Below, piece by piece: positions 1-6,161 of a DNA stretch of 14,548 bases. The stretch is from NCBI GenBank assembly GCA_005773695.1, contig SXHM01000084.1, positions 1 through 14,548 on the forward strand. Reading direction: 5' to 3'. Below the pieces are notes generated by a model. The model had not been told where the DNA came from, ran no database searches, and saw nothing but the letters and a program-made list of their open reading frames with translations. Both the position numbers and the translations under genes were made by a program. Source of the stretch: Bacteroidota bacterium. GTDB taxonomy: Bacteria; Bacteroidota; Bacteroidia; SXHM01. The stretch's first letter is position 1, and each line of letters starts with the position of its first letter.

Positions 1-111
1 CCTCATTACAATGACCAGATGAAATTATTCTCAGAAGAAAAATTTAAGAAAATGACATTTGACAAAGAAGAAATTCTGAAGAATGCCGAAAAAATTTACC
101 ATCCGAACTAA
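1..111 (+). CDS. Penicillin acylase family protein, C-terminal tail (partial)
   Basis: An open frame runs from the window edge to a TAA at 109-111, giving the last 36 residues of a protein that begins outside the window. The tail has the pattern PHYNDQ..LF......M.F..EEI..NA......P. From memory this is how penicillin amidase / acyl-homoserine-lactone acylase proteins end: a conserved HY-DQ segment followed by a short MxF and an acidic helix. Members are exported Ntn hydrolases that cleave amide bonds after self-processing; the catalytic Ser and the other domains would lie upstream and are not visible here. The following lipoprotein gene starts 29 bp downstream on the same strand, so the two could share a transcript. 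The family call rests on a short stretch and is moderately secure. Confidence 0.6.
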   Translation, partial: PHYNDQMKLFSEEKFKKMTFDKEEILKNAEKIYHPN

Positions 112-140
112 AAAATATCCACCCTCTAAAAAATAATAAC

Positions 141-491
141 ATGAAATCAGCAATTTATTTTTCAATTTATTTTCTTGGATTAGTCCTATCTTCCTGCAAT
201 CAGTCTTGCGAAAACGAAGATCCGCGTGCACGCATTGTTAATAACGGAACCGACAAAGCAAGCGTTCAGATAAAAACATCAGGAGGCAACACCGAAAATA
301 TCAACAATATTGAAACGGGTCAATCATCTGACTGGAGTTCATTTGCTTCGGGCAATACTGAATTTACTGTTTCAGTTCAAGGCATGCCTGACGATACTTT
401 GATTATTATAGATATGGTTGATTGCTGGGAATACGAAATTATTATTGATGCAGCTAATCAGGTTTCTTCTTCTCCTTCTGAAAGAGATTAG
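141..491 (+). CDS. Small hypothetical lipoprotein
   Basis: A 116-residue protein. Its N-terminus is a lipoprotein signal: a short hydrophobic stretch ending in the lipobox LSSC with the lipidated Cys at residue 19. The mature part is about 97 residues, rich in Asn, Ser, Thr and Asp, with alternating hydrophobic residues that suggest a small beta-sandwich. Two further Cys (C23 and one near residue 94) could form a disulfide. No family was recognised. It follows the acylase tail by 29 bp and may belong to the same transcript. Its TAG stop overlaps the TAA stop of the convergent TonB-dependent receptor by 4 bp. Location is expected to be the periplasmic face of a membrane or the cell surface; function is unknown. 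Confidence 0.75.
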   Translation: MKSAIYFSIYFLGLVLSSCNQSCENEDPRARIVNNGTDKASVQIKTSGGNTENINNIETGQSSDWSSFASGNTEFTVSVQGMPDDTLIIIDMVDCWEYEIIIDAANQVSSSPSERD

Positions 492-2821
492 AACTCTACT
501 CTATATTTCAGAGCAGGCAATAAACCCAGATGAGAGATAGTTCGTATCTCTTGTTTATCCACATCATATCTGCGACTTACTTCATTGGGGCGATTAGTAA
601 CATTCTGTATATCTAACTTTATTATCCAGGCCCAGTTGGTTTTGTTTTTGCGGAACGAAACGCCTGCATCCATCCGGAAATAATTAGCTGCACGGTCGGT
701 ATATCCGTTGGTGTAAATCTTTACTTCCTCGCCTTCGGCAATTGATTTGTCAATATCATAAGGCGCGTATCTTCTTCCTCCACCCCAGAATATGCGTGCG
801 TTTATGCTGAAGATATTTTGCTTCTGCTTTCCTATTGCAAAATCTTTTCCTACGGTAAGGTTGGTAATAAAATTACTGTTAAAGCGGGTGCTGCCCCATA
901 CTCCGTTGCGACCCATGTATTGAGAATTGAACAGGGATACTGTGTGCAGCAAATACCATTTACCGGCCAAGCGCTTGTCTAACGTAAATTCAATTCCGTA
1001 GTTTTTTCCGTGACCATTGTTTTGTAAAAGCATATCCTGATAGGAATCATCTTCATTGATTGTAGAATAATTCTTTTTCCCTTTCACATCAATAGGAACA
1101 TTGTAGAGATACTGGAAATAAATTTCGGTTTTGAAGGTGAGTGTTTTTGCAAGTTTGGTAGTGTGTCCTGCAACGGCATGAAAGGCACGGGTGAGCGTAA
1201 GCTGTGCATTGGTAAGTGTATCGCCTTTATAAGTGAAAGGTGAGAGGTAAGTGCCTAACGGCTCCATGCGGCTGTGCAAACCTGCTCCAATGCTGAATAA
1301 ATGCTTTGGTGCCGCCTGCCAGTTTAAGCCAACTCTTGGCTCGGGATAAAATGAATTGTTTAGCGCAAAATAGCTGAAGTGTATTCCTGAAATGAGCGAC
1401 AGCTGTTCGGTGAAGCGGTGTTTCCATTGCAGGTATGCTTGTGTGAAAGATGTTGTGCCGAGATATCTATCAGATGTTTGCCAATATTTATTTTCATCTT
1501 TTTTAACAAAGTGCAGCATATTGAACAATGCTCCTGCACGCAAGGCATTTTTTGCATTTAGTTTTATGTTCAGTTGCGTGGCAGCGCGGTAATAGTAATT
1601 GGCAACATCTATACGTTGATATTCTTTGTATTCATTATTTTCAAGAACCTGATAGCGTGAAAGAACATCGTAACCCGAAGCGGATAGTACTGTTTTGAGC
1701 CAGGCTTTATCGTTGAATGAAAAGGTATGTGTAATACCTGTTGCTCCCATGTTGTATCCACTGATATAGCGCTCATTGTATTGTATTTTGTTGTAGGTAT
1801 TTTCATCATCCAGTTTTGACCAGCTTAAACCGCCTACGCCAAACAGTGTAAATGTTCCCAGTTTTTTTGTGGGGAAGAAAAAGTTGAAGTTGATATCCTG
1901 AAAGCCGATGCGGATATCGCCTGTTATTTTATAACCTGTGGCTTCAATTACGGCAAGCGTTGAGTAGCGGTAGTTGATGAGGTACGATGATTTTTTGCCT
2001 TTTACAAAAGGTCCTTCTAACGCTGCTTCTAAACCGAGCGTGCCTAACTGAACAGCATATTCGCGTTTTTCGTTGTTGCCTTTTTTCATGCGCAGGTCAA
2101 ATACGCCTGAACTTGCGTTGCCATATTCGGCAGGAAAGGCGCCTGTTAAAAAATCGGATGCACCCAGCACGTTGTTGCTTAACATACTTACTGCACCACC
2201 GTTTCCGCCTTCCTGCGAAAGGTGATTTGGATTTGGTATTTCAACGCCTTCTAATTTCCAGAGTAAACCGCGCGGTGAGTTTCCACGAATGACAATTTCA
2301 TTAAACAAATCGTCTTGTGTGCTAACGCCTGCAAATGACATTGCAAGGCGTGCGGGGTCATCGCCTGTAGCGGCAAACTTTCCGGTTTGTTCTACCGAGA
2401 AGGAGCGTGCGCTGATTACTGCCATTTCATTTACGGCTTCGCTGCCTTCGGTTTTTCCGCTTACTACAACCTCGTCTAATTTTTTTACGGTTTCTTCCAG
2501 CATTATTTCCAACACAATTTCTTTTCCCGAACCAACTAACACTTGTGAAAGCAGTTGTTCTTTATAGCCAATGTAGTTGACCTTTATATCGTGGCGGCCT
2601 ACTGAAATTTTTTCAAAACGGAAATAGCCATCGATATCGGTGGCGGTGCCTGCAACGGGATTTGATGTGGTAACAGCCACGGTTGCACCGGGAAGCCCTG
2701 CGCGGCTTTCGGCATCAATAATGCGACCGCGAACAGTTTGCACAAGTTCCTGCGCACCGGCTGAATGAATGCAGAGCAAGGAGCAGAAAACTGCGAAAAA
2801 GACGTTGTTGCGGATTACCAC
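488..2821 (-). CDS. TonB-dependent outer-membrane receptor with carboxypeptidase-regulatory-like domain
   Basis: A 777-residue outer-membrane transporter. Residues 1-23 form a signal peptide ending around SAGA-Q. Residues about 27-112 match the carboxypeptidase-regulatory-like beta-sandwich common in Bacteroidota receptors (VRGRIIDAESRAGLPGATV, then DIDGYFRFE). A TonB-box-like DEVVV lies near 117-121. The plug is about 130-245 (IVIRGNSPRG, then GAFPAEYGNASSGVF), and the remainder is a 22-strand-type barrel ending in an aromatic residue (Phe777). At 777 residues it is shorter than SusC proteins, and no SusD gene is adjacent, so polysaccharide import is not indicated; the substrate is unknown. 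The start codon is GTG at 2819-2821: there is no in-frame ATG upstream before a stop, and this start gives a proper signal peptide. It lies 52 bp downstream of the DinB-fold gene and may be co-transcribed with it. Confidence 0.93.
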   Translation of the reverse strand: MVIRNNVFFAVFCSLLCIHSAGAQELVQTVRGRIIDAESRAGLPGATVAVTTSNPVAGTATDIDGYFRFEKISVGRHDIKVNYIGYKEQLLSQVLVGSGKEIVLEIMLEETVKKLDEVVVSGKTEGSEAVNEMAVISARSFSVEQTGKFAATGDDPARLAMSFAGVSTQDDLFNEIVIRGNSPRGLLWKLEGVEIPNPNHLSQEGGNGGAVSMLSNNVLGASDFLTGAFPAEYGNASSGVFDLRMKKGNNEKREYAVQLGTLGLEAALEGPFVKGKKSSYLINYRYSTLAVIEATGYKITGDIRIGFQDINFNFFFPTKKLGTFTLFGVGGLSWSKLDDENTYNKIQYNERYISGYNMGATGITHTFSFNDKAWLKTVLSASGYDVLSRYQVLENNEYKEYQRIDVANYYYRAATQLNIKLNAKNALRAGALFNMLHFVKKDENKYWQTSDRYLGTTSFTQAYLQWKHRFTEQLSLISGIHFSYFALNNSFYPEPRVGLNWQAAPKHLFSIGAGLHSRMEPLGTYLSPFTYKGDTLTNAQLTLTRAFHAVAGHTTKLAKTLTFKTEIYFQYLYNVPIDVKGKKNYSTINEDDSYQDMLLQNNGHGKNYGIEFTLDKRLAGKWYLLHTVSLFNSQYMGRNGVWGSTRFNSNFITNLTVGKDFAIGKQKQNIFSINARIFWGGGRRYAPYDIDKSIAEGEEVKIYTNGYTDRAANYFRMDAGVSFRKNKTNWAWIIKLDIQNVTNRPNEVSRRYDVDKQEIRTISHLGLLPALKYRVEF

Positions 2822-2873
2822 GGTTTTTTGAAAAGGGTTGCTAAAGTAAGCAGAAAGCGCTTACGGTCGGCAG

Positions 2874-3314
2874 TTAAAGCAACCTGCGCTGATAATTTAT
2901 CTGTCCCAGGTGATAATTCAAATGTCCGTAAAGGATGAAAAGGATTTCAACGGTGTTGTATTGTTTTCCCAGAAACAGAATGGGATACTGTTTTTGCAAA
3001 TCTTCATCGGTAAGGTTTGAAAGAACGGTGGTAACTACTTCCATTGCTTTATCAATTCCTGTGATAATTTCTGTGCATGGAATATTTTTATCTGCAAACT
3101 CCAAATCGCGGTTGCGGATGAAGCCGGTGTTGCCAAGCTGTGCGCCAATAAAATGATTGAGGTTTCCGGTTAGATGCAGGGCAAGGTTTCCGGGCGAGTT
3201 TTTTACATCGCTTTGGGTGTGCCACAAATCATTTTCGTTTTTGAAGGCTGAAATTTCTTCTTTCAGTTTTGTAAGGTTGCTGAGGTAGAGGTCGCGGAGG
3301 TGGATTGAGAGCAT
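2874..3314 (-). CDS. DinB-fold / DUF1572-like protein
   Basis: A 146-residue, mostly helical protein with the layout of the DinB/YfiT-like four-helix-bundle superfamily. Likely metal-binding histidines are H47 in LALHLTGNLNH, and H131 and H135 in GHLNYHLGQI near the C-terminus; H54 is a further candidate. These match the usual DinB pattern of one His in helix 2 and an HxxxH in the last helix. Family members include metal-dependent thiol transferases and many proteins of unknown role, so no substrate is proposed. The open frame extends upstream to 3533, but I take ATG 3314: the extension has low-quality composition and would overlap the M48 protease signal peptide on the other strand. A promoter-like sequence lies immediately upstream. 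The TonB-dependent receptor follows after 52 bp. Confidence 0.82.
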   Translation of the reverse strand: MLSIHLRDLYLSNLTKLKEEISAFKNENDLWHTQSDVKNSPGNLALHLTGNLNHFIGAQLGNTGFIRNRDLEFADKNIPCTEIITGIDKAMEVVTTVLSNLTDEDLQKQYPILFLGKQYNTVEILFILYGHLNYHLGQINYQRRLL

Positions 3315-3331
3315 GTTGTTTTGTTTAACCA

Positions 3332-3364
3332 CGAATTTACACGCAATAATTAAGCTGTCTGCAA
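3332..3364 (-). promoter_or_regulatory. Candidate promoter for the DinB-fold gene
   Basis: Read on the minus strand, TAAATTCG (3339-3332) matches the Bacteroidota -7 consensus TAnnTTTG with one mismatch. A TTG (3364-3362) lies 22 nt upstream as a possible -33 element. The start codon is at 3314, so the leader would be about 10 nt. The intergenic region (3315-3405) is shared with the divergent M48 gene, for which only a weak -7 (CACATTTG, 3374-3381) is seen. Confidence 0.3.
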
Positions 3365-3405
3365 TTTTTTCTTCACATTTGCGTTCAATAAATAAACGAC
3401 CTATT

Positions 3406-4200
3406 ATGAAGATCAAACTTTTTTTTCTTGCCATCGCCATAACGCTGATTACAGCCTGTGGCAATCCTGATGATAACAGCATCAATATTTTTTCCATTGA
3501 AGACGATAAAGACCTTGGGCTGAAAGTGAACACCGAAATTCAAAGCAACCCGCAGGAATATCCTGTGCTTAGCCGCACGCAGTATCCGCAGGCATATGCT
3601 TATATTGAAAGTATCCGTAACAAAATTCTGGCGGGAGGAAATGTTTACTATAAAGATGAATTTGCATGGGAGGTTTACATAATTAATGACGATAATGTGC
3701 TTAACGCATTCTGCACTCCGGGCGGTTATATTTATGTTTATAAGGGTTTGATACATTTCCTGGAATCGGAACACGAGCTTGCCGGAGTGTTGGGACATGA
3801 AATGGCTCATGCCGACCGCAGACACAGTACCGACCAGCTTACCCAGATTTATGGTCTGCAAATGATGCTGGATATTTTGCTTGGGCAAAACCAAAATGAT
3901 TTAACCAACATTGCAGCTTCGTTGGTTACGCTTTCGTTCAGCCGCAGTCACGAAACGGAAGCCGATACCTACTCCGTAAATTATTTGTGCCCTACGGACT
4001 ATCGTGCCGATGGTGCTGCCAACTTTTTTCAGATGCTGATTGATGAGGGACAAAGCGGAAACACACCTGTTTTCCTGAGCACACACCCCGATCCGGGAAA
4101 CCGAGTGCAGAACATTACCGAACAGCGCAACGAACAAGGGTGCACCGGAACGGGAACGTTTGATGTGGCTTACACTAATTTTAAGAATTCGTTGCCGTAG
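3406..4200 (+). CDS. M48 family zinc metalloprotease, lipoprotein
   Basis: A 264-residue membrane-anchored protease. The lipoprotein signal ends in ITAC with Cys18 as the lipidated residue. The zinc site is HEMAH at residues 131-135 (two His ligands and catalytic Glu132), with the third ligand E183 inside SRSHETEAD, the M48 SRxxExEAD motif. A C-terminal STHPDPGNRV matches the conserved STHPxPxxRI of the family. The size and single-domain layout resemble the LoiP/BepA-type periplasmic M48 peptidases that degrade or help assemble envelope proteins; a quality-control role is inference. The open frame extends to 3313, but ATG 3406 is chosen because the lipoprotein signal begins there. The 3' end overlaps the convergent winged-helix gene by 20 bp. 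Confidence 0.92.
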   Translation: MKIKLFFLAIAITLITACGNPDDNSINIFSIEDDKDLGLKVNTEIQSNPQEYPVLSRTQYPQAYAYIESIRNKILAGGNVYYKDEFAWEVYIINDDNVLNAFCTPGGYIYVYKGLIHFLESEHELAGVLGHEMAHADRRHSTDQLTQIYGLQMMLDILLGQNQNDLTNIAASLVTLSFSRSHETEADTYSVNYLCPTDYRADGAANFFQMLIDEGQSGNTPVFLSTHPDPGNRVQNITEQRNEQGCTGTGTFDVAYTNFKNSLP

Positions 4201-4933
4201 CCTCTGCTAAAATCTGCTTCCCTTTTTCGTTTAAGCCATATTTGCCATAGCCGGTTCGCTGAATAAATCCGCGCTTGCGAAGGGTAATCAGCAACTTGCT
4301 TAAGCCGCCTGCCGAGTAGCCGGTTAGTTGCTGAAGCCCTGCGTAATCACCCTTACCTCCGTTATGGAAATGAACCATCAGTTGCGCTGCTGTTTGGCGT
4401 GTTCCGCTTTTTACATGTGTAAAACCGGCTGCCTCCAGCTTCTGAGCTACAGATGCAAACAGGGTGTTGGATGGAACAATCTGCTCGGGTAGCACTACAG
4501 TTTGCTGTTGCGGTGGAACACCTTGAGGGGTGTTATACTGCGGAAGCGTATTCAGAGGAATAGGTGTTGACGTGTCGGGATGAAGCGGCCTATTTAATCC
4601 CAGGTTGGTCGGCAGTTGGGATTGAGTTGCTGTATTTAGTCCTATGTTGGTTGATGGTTGGGATTGTGTTGTTGTAGTTACTCCCGTATGGGTTGACAGT
4701 TGGGATTGTGTTGGCGTGTTTAATCCCAGGTGGGTTTCGGCTTGGGATTGAGTAGGTGTGTTTAATCCCAGATGGGTGTCGGTTTTCCTATAAAGTGAGA
4801 TATTTTCTTCAAATCGGAGCAGCAGTTGGGAGTATGTTGCCTTAATAGCATCGTTTTGTTCCAACAATACGTTAATAATCTTGTTAAGACGGGCAATTTC
4901 TGCCCTTAGGTGGGATGTTTCTTCCTGGCTCAT
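4181..4933 (-). CDS. Coiled-coil, 14-residue-repeat and winged-helix protein, putative DNA-binding
   Basis: A 250-residue cytoplasmic-type protein in three parts. Residues 1-49 are charged with leucine spacing that suggests a coiled coil. Residues 51-120 hold five tandem 14-residue repeats of the type xxTHLGLNTPTQSQ, degrading toward the fifth. After a Pro/Gln-rich linker (121-155), residues about 156-246 look like a winged helix: a helical start, GYSAGGLSKLLITLRKRGFI as the likely turn-recognition helix, then RTGYGKYGLNEKGKQIL as a wing and closing helix, in the manner of MarR-type domains. The sequence shows no enzyme motif. I do not recognise a named family; transcription or nucleoid-associated function is inference from the fold. 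It overlaps the convergent M48 gene by 20 bp at the 3' end and starts 64 bp downstream of the barrel-like gene on the same strand. Confidence 0.8.
   Translation of the reverse strand: MSQEETSHLRAEIARLNKIINVLLEQNDAIKATYSQLLLRFEENISLYRKTDTHLGLNTPTQSQAETHLGLNTPTQSQLSTHTGVTTTTQSQPSTNIGLNTATQSQLPTNLGLNRPLHPDTSTPIPLNTLPQYNTPQGVPPQQQTVVLPEQIVPSNTLFASVAQKLEAAGFTHVKSGTRQTAAQLMVHFHNGGKGDYAGLQQLTGYSAGGLSKLLITLRKRGFIQRTGYGKYGLNEKGKQILAEATATNS
4574..4783 (-). repeat. Five tandem 42-bp coding repeats
   Basis: Exactly five in-frame 42-bp units encode residues 51-120 of the winged-helix protein. On the plus strand the recurring words are ttgggattg and tttaatcccag. The two N-terminal units are nearly identical in protein (THLGLNTPTQSQ in both), while the middle and C-terminal units diverge, consistent with expansion at one end. 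Confidence 0.9.
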
Positions 4934-4951
4934 GGGAATGGTTTTGTTGGG

Positions 4952-4959
4952 TAAAGGTA
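4952..4959 (-). promoter_or_regulatory. Candidate -7 element before the repeat/winged-helix gene
   Basis: On the minus strand TACCTTTA lies 18 nt before ATG 4933 and matches TAnnTTTG except for the last base. No clear -33 element is seen. Confidence 0.25.
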
Positions 4960-4997
4960 AAAAAGAGTTTTTTTACCGCAAAGAAAAAGCCGCAAGA

Positions 4998-5585
4998 TTA
5001 GTACTTCCTATAACCAAAAAAATATCCGCAACTTACCCCAAGCCAAGGGATGATGGGATAGATGAGTACTTCTGTGGCAATGGTAACAGGAATTAGGACC
5101 CGCCAGAATAAGCCGTAATTTGTTTGATGGCGATAAGCAAAATTTAAAGAAGGAAGAGCAATTAAAACAGGTGGAGCTGTTCTGCCATTAGGCAATCCGT
5201 TTTCTACGTTTTCTTTATATTCTTTTCTCCTTTCATTATCAAAATTCCAAATTGTAAGAGCACCTGCTCCTATTTCCAATTTGCTTTTCTTTCTTCCAAT
5301 TAACATATTCACTAATAAAGGAACTCCAATATTTTTATCTGAAAATGAATCATCGCCTAAGTATCCTCCGATTCCTCCCCTGAAATTAAAATTAACGGTT
5401 CTTTTATTTGTAAAGAAATATTCAAAATTTGCTGAATAGGTAAAGGCACTTCCACCTAACTCTGCAAAAACAGTAAATCGTGGAATAAGAACTGTGTCCA
5501 TATCAATACTGTCTTGTTCTGCATTTTGCGCTTGGCTGCAAAAAATTAATAAAGCCAGAAACAAGAATGAGATGGATGATTTCAT
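4998..5585 (-). CDS. Hypothetical exported outer-membrane beta-barrel-like protein
   Basis: A 195-residue protein with a signal peptide (cleavage likely after SQA, residue 19). The mature part shows repeated short amphipathic segments with Gly and aromatic residues (FTVFAELGGSAFTYSANFEYFF, KRTVNFNFRGGIGGYL, SKLEIGAGALTIWNF) and a last strand ending GYFFGYRKY, a pattern of small outer-membrane barrels of 8 strands. No catalytic motif and no specific family is recognised. A Bacteroidota outer-membrane-beta-barrel annotation is a reasonable label; transport or binding function is unknown. The gene is followed on the same strand by the winged-helix protein gene 64 bp downstream, and its start faces the toxin-antitoxin operon across 67 bp. 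Confidence 0.72.
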   Translation of the reverse strand: MKSSISFLFLALLIFCSQAQNAEQDSIDMDTVLIPRFTVFAELGGSAFTYSANFEYFFTNKRTVNFNFRGGIGGYLGDDSFSDKNIGVPLLVNMLIGRKKSKLEIGAGALTIWNFDNERRKEYKENVENGLPNGRTAPPVLIALPSLNFAYRHQTNYGLFWRVLIPVTIATEVLIYPIIPWLGVSCGYFFGYRKY

Positions 5586-5594
5586 ATTGGAAAG

Positions 5595-5602
5595 TAAAGA
5601 TA
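5595..5602 (-). promoter_or_regulatory. Candidate -7 element before the barrel-like gene
   Basis: On the minus strand TATCTTTA lies 9 nt before ATG 5585; it fits TAnnTTTG except for the last base. If used, the transcript would be almost leaderless. No convincing -33 element is visible. Confidence 0.25.
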
Positions 5603-5623
5603 AAAAAAATCAACTCAAATATT

Positions 5624-5631
5624 TACCTTTG
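5624..5631 (+). promoter_or_regulatory. Candidate -7 element of the toxin-antitoxin operon
   Basis: TACCTTTG is a perfect match to the Bacteroidota -7 consensus TAnnTTTG and lies 21 nt before the antitoxin ATG at 5653. A -33 TTG at the expected distance is not evident. Confidence 0.45.
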
Positions 5632-5652
5632 TTGCAAGCCAAACAAAACACC

Positions 5653-5871
5653 ATGAAACAGCTTACTATTAATATCCCCGACAATTTATATGCTTCGGTA
5701 GTAGAGTTATTCAAGCATATTCCTAAAGTTACCATACAGGAACAACCGGATATTGAAATACCCGAATGGCAGAAAAAAATAGTACGCGAGCGTATTAAAA
5801 ATGCCAAACCCGAGAATTTTAAATCGTATAGTGAGGTTAGAAAAATCATGAAGAAAAAGCATGGCATTTAA
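5653..5871 (+). CDS. Type II toxin-antitoxin system antitoxin (addiction-module-component-like)
   Basis: A 72-residue protein encoded directly before a RelE/ParE-type toxin and overlapping it by 11 bp, the usual antitoxin-first order. The N-terminal strand-helix (KQLTINIPDNLYASVVELF) could dimerise or bind DNA. The C-terminal part, IPEWQKKIVRERIKNAKPENFKSYSEVR in outline, resembles the toxin-binding tail of the addiction module component family seen next to ParE/RelE toxins in Bacteroidota. It would neutralise the toxin and probably autorepress the operon. An upstream extension of the frame to 5494 is rejected because it would run through the promoter and the divergent barrel gene; ATG 5653 follows a consensus -7 element. 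Confidence 0.75.
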   Translation: MKQLTINIPDNLYASVVELFKHIPKVTIQEQPDIEIPEWQKKIVRERIKNAKPENFKSYSEVRKIMKKKHGI

Positions 5872-6160
5872 TGTTGTGTTTGAGCAATCAGCAATTGATG
5901 ATTTAGACAATGCTATTGCTTATCATCTTAAACAGTCGGTTGCAAAAGCAAAACGCCTTGACGAAGAAGTTGCAAAAGCAGTTGCAGTTTTAGAACACAA
6001 TCCTTGGTTCGCAGTCAGATACGATGGAGTGCGTTGTTTGCCTTTGGGTAAGAAATTAACCTATATGCTTCATTTCACTGTTGATGAAGCTAATCAAATG
6101 GTTTATGTTTTTGCTTTATTCAACACACTTCAAAATCCTGAAAAGTACCCGAAGCATTGA
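5861..6160 (+). CDS. RelE/ParE family toxin
   Basis: A 99-residue protein with the ParE/RelE arrangement: N-terminal strand FNVVFEQSAIDDLDNAIAYH leading into two helices, then a beta-sheet with RCLPLGKKLTYMLHFTVDE and MVYVFALFNTLQNPEKY. The VYVFALFNT.QNP ending is common in plasmid-stabilisation-type toxins. The ParE branch poisons DNA gyrase while RelE cuts ribosome-bound mRNA; which applies cannot be told from the sequence, and in this subfamily the RelE active residues are poorly conserved. Translation is probably coupled to the antitoxin through the 11-bp overlap. The stop codon lies 1 bp from the stop of the convergent alpha-galactosidase gene. Confidence 0.85.
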   Translation: MAFNVVFEQSAIDDLDNAIAYHLKQSVAKAKRLDEEVAKAVAVLEHNPWFAVRYDGVRCLPLGKKLTYMLHFTVDEANQMVYVFALFNTLQNPEKYPKH

Positions 6161-6161
6161 G

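Noticed and set aside
1227..2567. Several open frames on both strands inside the TonB-dependent receptor
   Set aside because: They are shadows of a confidently identified 777-residue coding region and have no recognisable domains or signals.
488..2821. SusC identity for the TonB-dependent receptor
   Set aside because: At 777 residues it is clearly shorter than SusC proteins and no SusD gene is adjacent.
2846..2864. Inverted repeat GTAAGC / GCTTAC between the DinB and receptor genes
   Set aside because: Arms are only 6 bp, with a 7-bp spacer and no T-run; too weak to call a terminator or operator.
3313..3405. 31-residue N-terminal extension of the M48 protease
   Set aside because: A lipoprotein signal peptide begins exactly at ATG 3406; the extension has no signal character and would overlap the DinB gene start.
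3315..3533. N-terminal extension of the DinB-fold frame
   Set aside because: It overlaps the promoter and lipoprotein signal of the divergent M48 gene, and the DinB-fold homology starts at the Met encoded at 3314.
4574..4783. Regular 42-bp repeats resembling a CRISPR array
   Set aside because: The units are directly adjacent, in frame, a multiple of three, and encode a conserved 14-residue motif in a protein; there are no unique spacers or cas genes.
5494..5652. 53-residue N-terminal extension of the antitoxin
   Set aside because: It runs antisense through the start of the barrel-like gene and through a perfect -7 element; the conserved part begins at ATG 5653.
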